DNA from: a virus
Strand: one strand, 5' to 3'
IMG/VR virus record: IMGVR_UViG_3300017613_000461
Span: 1-35,911 of that record
DNA length: 35,911 bases
Below the pieces are notes generated by a model that saw only the letters and a program-made list of their open reading frames with translations, ran no database searches and was not told the DNA's origin. Made by a program: the position numbers and the translations under genes. Numbering within the stretch: position 1 is the stretch's first letter; each line of letters begins with the position of its first letter. Positions 34,670-35,911 of the stretch are shown piece by piece.

Positions 34670-35911
34670 GACAGCCCATTGATTTAGCCTCTGGAGCCTA
34701 TGAGTCCCGTAGCTTGCCGGTATCTGCACAGAGGCTTGTTAATATGTACCCCGAAGCAATGCCCAGTGGCTCCAGGGTGCCGTTTGCGCTCTTTGGCACA
34801 CCAGGGCTAACCCCGCTTGTTACGATAGCCACAGGGGCGATCAGAGGCATGCACTGCATGGATGGTGTGCTGTATGTGGTGAGTGGATCAACCCTGTATT
34901 CTGTTTCGTCAACGTGGGTGGAGACATCATTAGGCTCGATGTCTGGAGTGCCTGACAGAGTGGATATGGCTGATAATGGCACTCAGCTGATGATCACATG
35001 CGGCACGAAAGGATATATCTATACGGTAGCTGCGGGGCTTGTTGAGATCACTGATAGCGATTATCCCGGAGCTGATCAGGTTGGTTTCATAGATGGATTC
35101 TTTCTGGTTTCAAGGGATGGTAGCGGAGAATTTAACAAAAGTGCTGCTTATGATGGAATGGACTGGGATGCGCTTGAGTATGCTACTGCCGAGGGCGATC
35201 CTGACTACATTGTTGGCCAGATCATAGATCACAGGGAGGTCTGGTTATTCGGGTCGAAAACAACTGAAGTCTGGTATAACGCCGGTACGGCTACAATGCC
35301 GTTTGAACGGATGGAAAACGCCTTTATTGAGAGGGGGTGTGCTGCTCGATACTCAGTGGCAAAACTGGTTAATACGGTATTCTGGCTAGGGGATGACAGG
35401 GTTGTATATCTGGCTAATGCCTATAATCCGGAAAGGATCTCAACCCATGCCATTGAGAATGCGATAGGCGAATATGGCACTATTTCAGATGCTTTTGCTT
35501 GGACTTATACGGATGAAGGTCATAAGTTTTACGTCCTGACTTTCCCCACTGAAAATGCTACATGGTGCTATGATATGGCTGCCCAAAAGTGGCATGAGCG
35601 GGAGTATTACCCTGGTAAGCGACACAGGGCTAATGCTTACGCCTATGCGTATGGTAAACATGTAGTGGGAGATTGGGAGACTGGGAGACTCTATCAGATG
35701 GATCTGGACACCTATACGGATGCCGGGGAGCATATCCAGCGCATAGGGACAACGGGAATGATTCACAACATGGAACAGCGATCTTTTATGACCATGTTTC
35801 AACTGGTGTTTGAATCGGGTGTCGGGCTTGAATCTGCTTTAGAGTCTGAATCCGACCCTGAAATCATGCTTAGGTGGTCAGATGACGGTGGTAAGAAGTG
35901 GAGCAATATTC
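34666..35911 (+). CDS. P22 gp10-like tail/DNA-stabilisation protein, N-terminal part
   Basis: 415 codons to the window edge, continuing at position 1 for a total of 461 residues. IDLASGAYESRSLPVSAQRLVNMYPE at the start, FGTPGLTPLVT, and repeated beta-propeller-like segments (GSKTTEVWYNAGTATMPFERM, FWLGDDRVVYLAN) match the P22 gp10 family (phage stabilisation protein). Gp10 binds the gp4 ring and carries the needle and spikes. The ATG overlaps the Arg-rich peptide's stop. Confidence 0.85.
   Translation, partial: MRQPIDLASGAYESRSLPVSAQRLVNMYPEAMPSGSRVPFALFGTPGLTPLVTIATGAIRGMHCMDGVLYVVSGSTLYSVSSTWVETSLGSMSGVPDRVDMADNGTQLMITCGTKGYIYTVAAGLVEITDSDYPGADQVGFIDGFFLVSRDGSGEFNKSAAYDGMDWDALEYATAEGDPDYIVGQIIDHREVWLFGSKTTEVWYNAGTATMPFERMENAFIERGCAARYSVAKLVNTVFWLGDDRVVYLANAYNPERISTHAIENAIGEYGTISDAFAWTYTDEGHKFYVLTFPTENATWCYDMAAQKWHEREYYPGKRHRANAYAYAYGKHVVGDWETGRLYQMDLDTYTDAGEHIQRIGTTGMIHNMEQRSFMTMFQLVFESGVGLESALESESDPEIMLRWSDDGGKKWSNI
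35791..35911. repeat. 121-bp terminal direct repeat, right copy
   Basis: Identical to 1-121. See the left copy: it marks the closure of a circular molecule of about 35,790 bp, with this gene continuing in frame at position 1. Confidence 0.95.

Overview
This window is a complete circular phage genome read as one linear contig. The first 121 bases recur exactly as the last 121, so the unit length is about 35,790 bp. The gene at the right edge (P22 gp10-like tail protein) continues in frame at the left edge. The packaging and head-tail genes belong to the P22-like podovirus group: split large terminase, portal, scaffold, coat, gp4-like adaptor, gp10-like stabiliser, three ejection proteins, tailspike. 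The NinB, ERF, DUF1364 and O/P-like replication genes point to a lambdoid-style phage of a Gram-negative bacterium, probably a gammaproteobacterium. No host marker identifies the genus. No integrase, excisionase or CI-type repressor was recognised.

Layout. (1) 12.8-19.7 kb, + strand: a divergent promoter pair built around a large dyad, a short helix-turn-helix regulator with an apparently leaderless mRNA, a structured non-coding stretch with terminators, zinc-ribbon proteins, a lambda O-like initiator with iterons inside its gene, a P-like helicase loader, an SSB-like protein, a Myb/SANT-like protein, a nuclease-like protein and a possible antiterminator Q. (2) 12.8 down to 7.9 kb, - strand: a tightly overlapping early operon with ERF annealing protein, NinB, a DUF1364 nuclease and many small proteins. 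(3) 19.7 kb through the right edge and round to 7.9 kb, + strand: the late operon. It starts at a near-consensus promoter followed almost at once by an intrinsic terminator, the lambda pR'/tR' arrangement. It then carries a membrane protein, a holin-like protein, GTA-type head spikes, terminase, portal, scaffold, coat, tail, ejection proteins and tailspike.

Most neighbouring genes overlap by ATGA, GTGA or TAATG, so translational coupling is the rule and helps fix many starts. Moron-like genes sit inside the late operon: a DNA methyltransferase between terminase and portal, two unrelated-looking sulfotransferases, and a large protein with an ADP-ribosyltransferase-like segment.

Most interesting signals: two 34-37 nt segments shared exactly, and in the same reading frame, between a late structural gene (tail fibre, portal) and a small early gene on the opposite strand; a two-hairpin RNA with perfectly complementary 7-nt loops that appears to hide the ribosome site of the gene at 20259; a large terminase split cleanly into ATPase and nuclease polypeptides; an in-frame 62-codon extension behind the tailspike amber stop; a duplicated two-hairpin translational leader before the 52-residue gene and the scaffold gene; and no recognisable endolysin.
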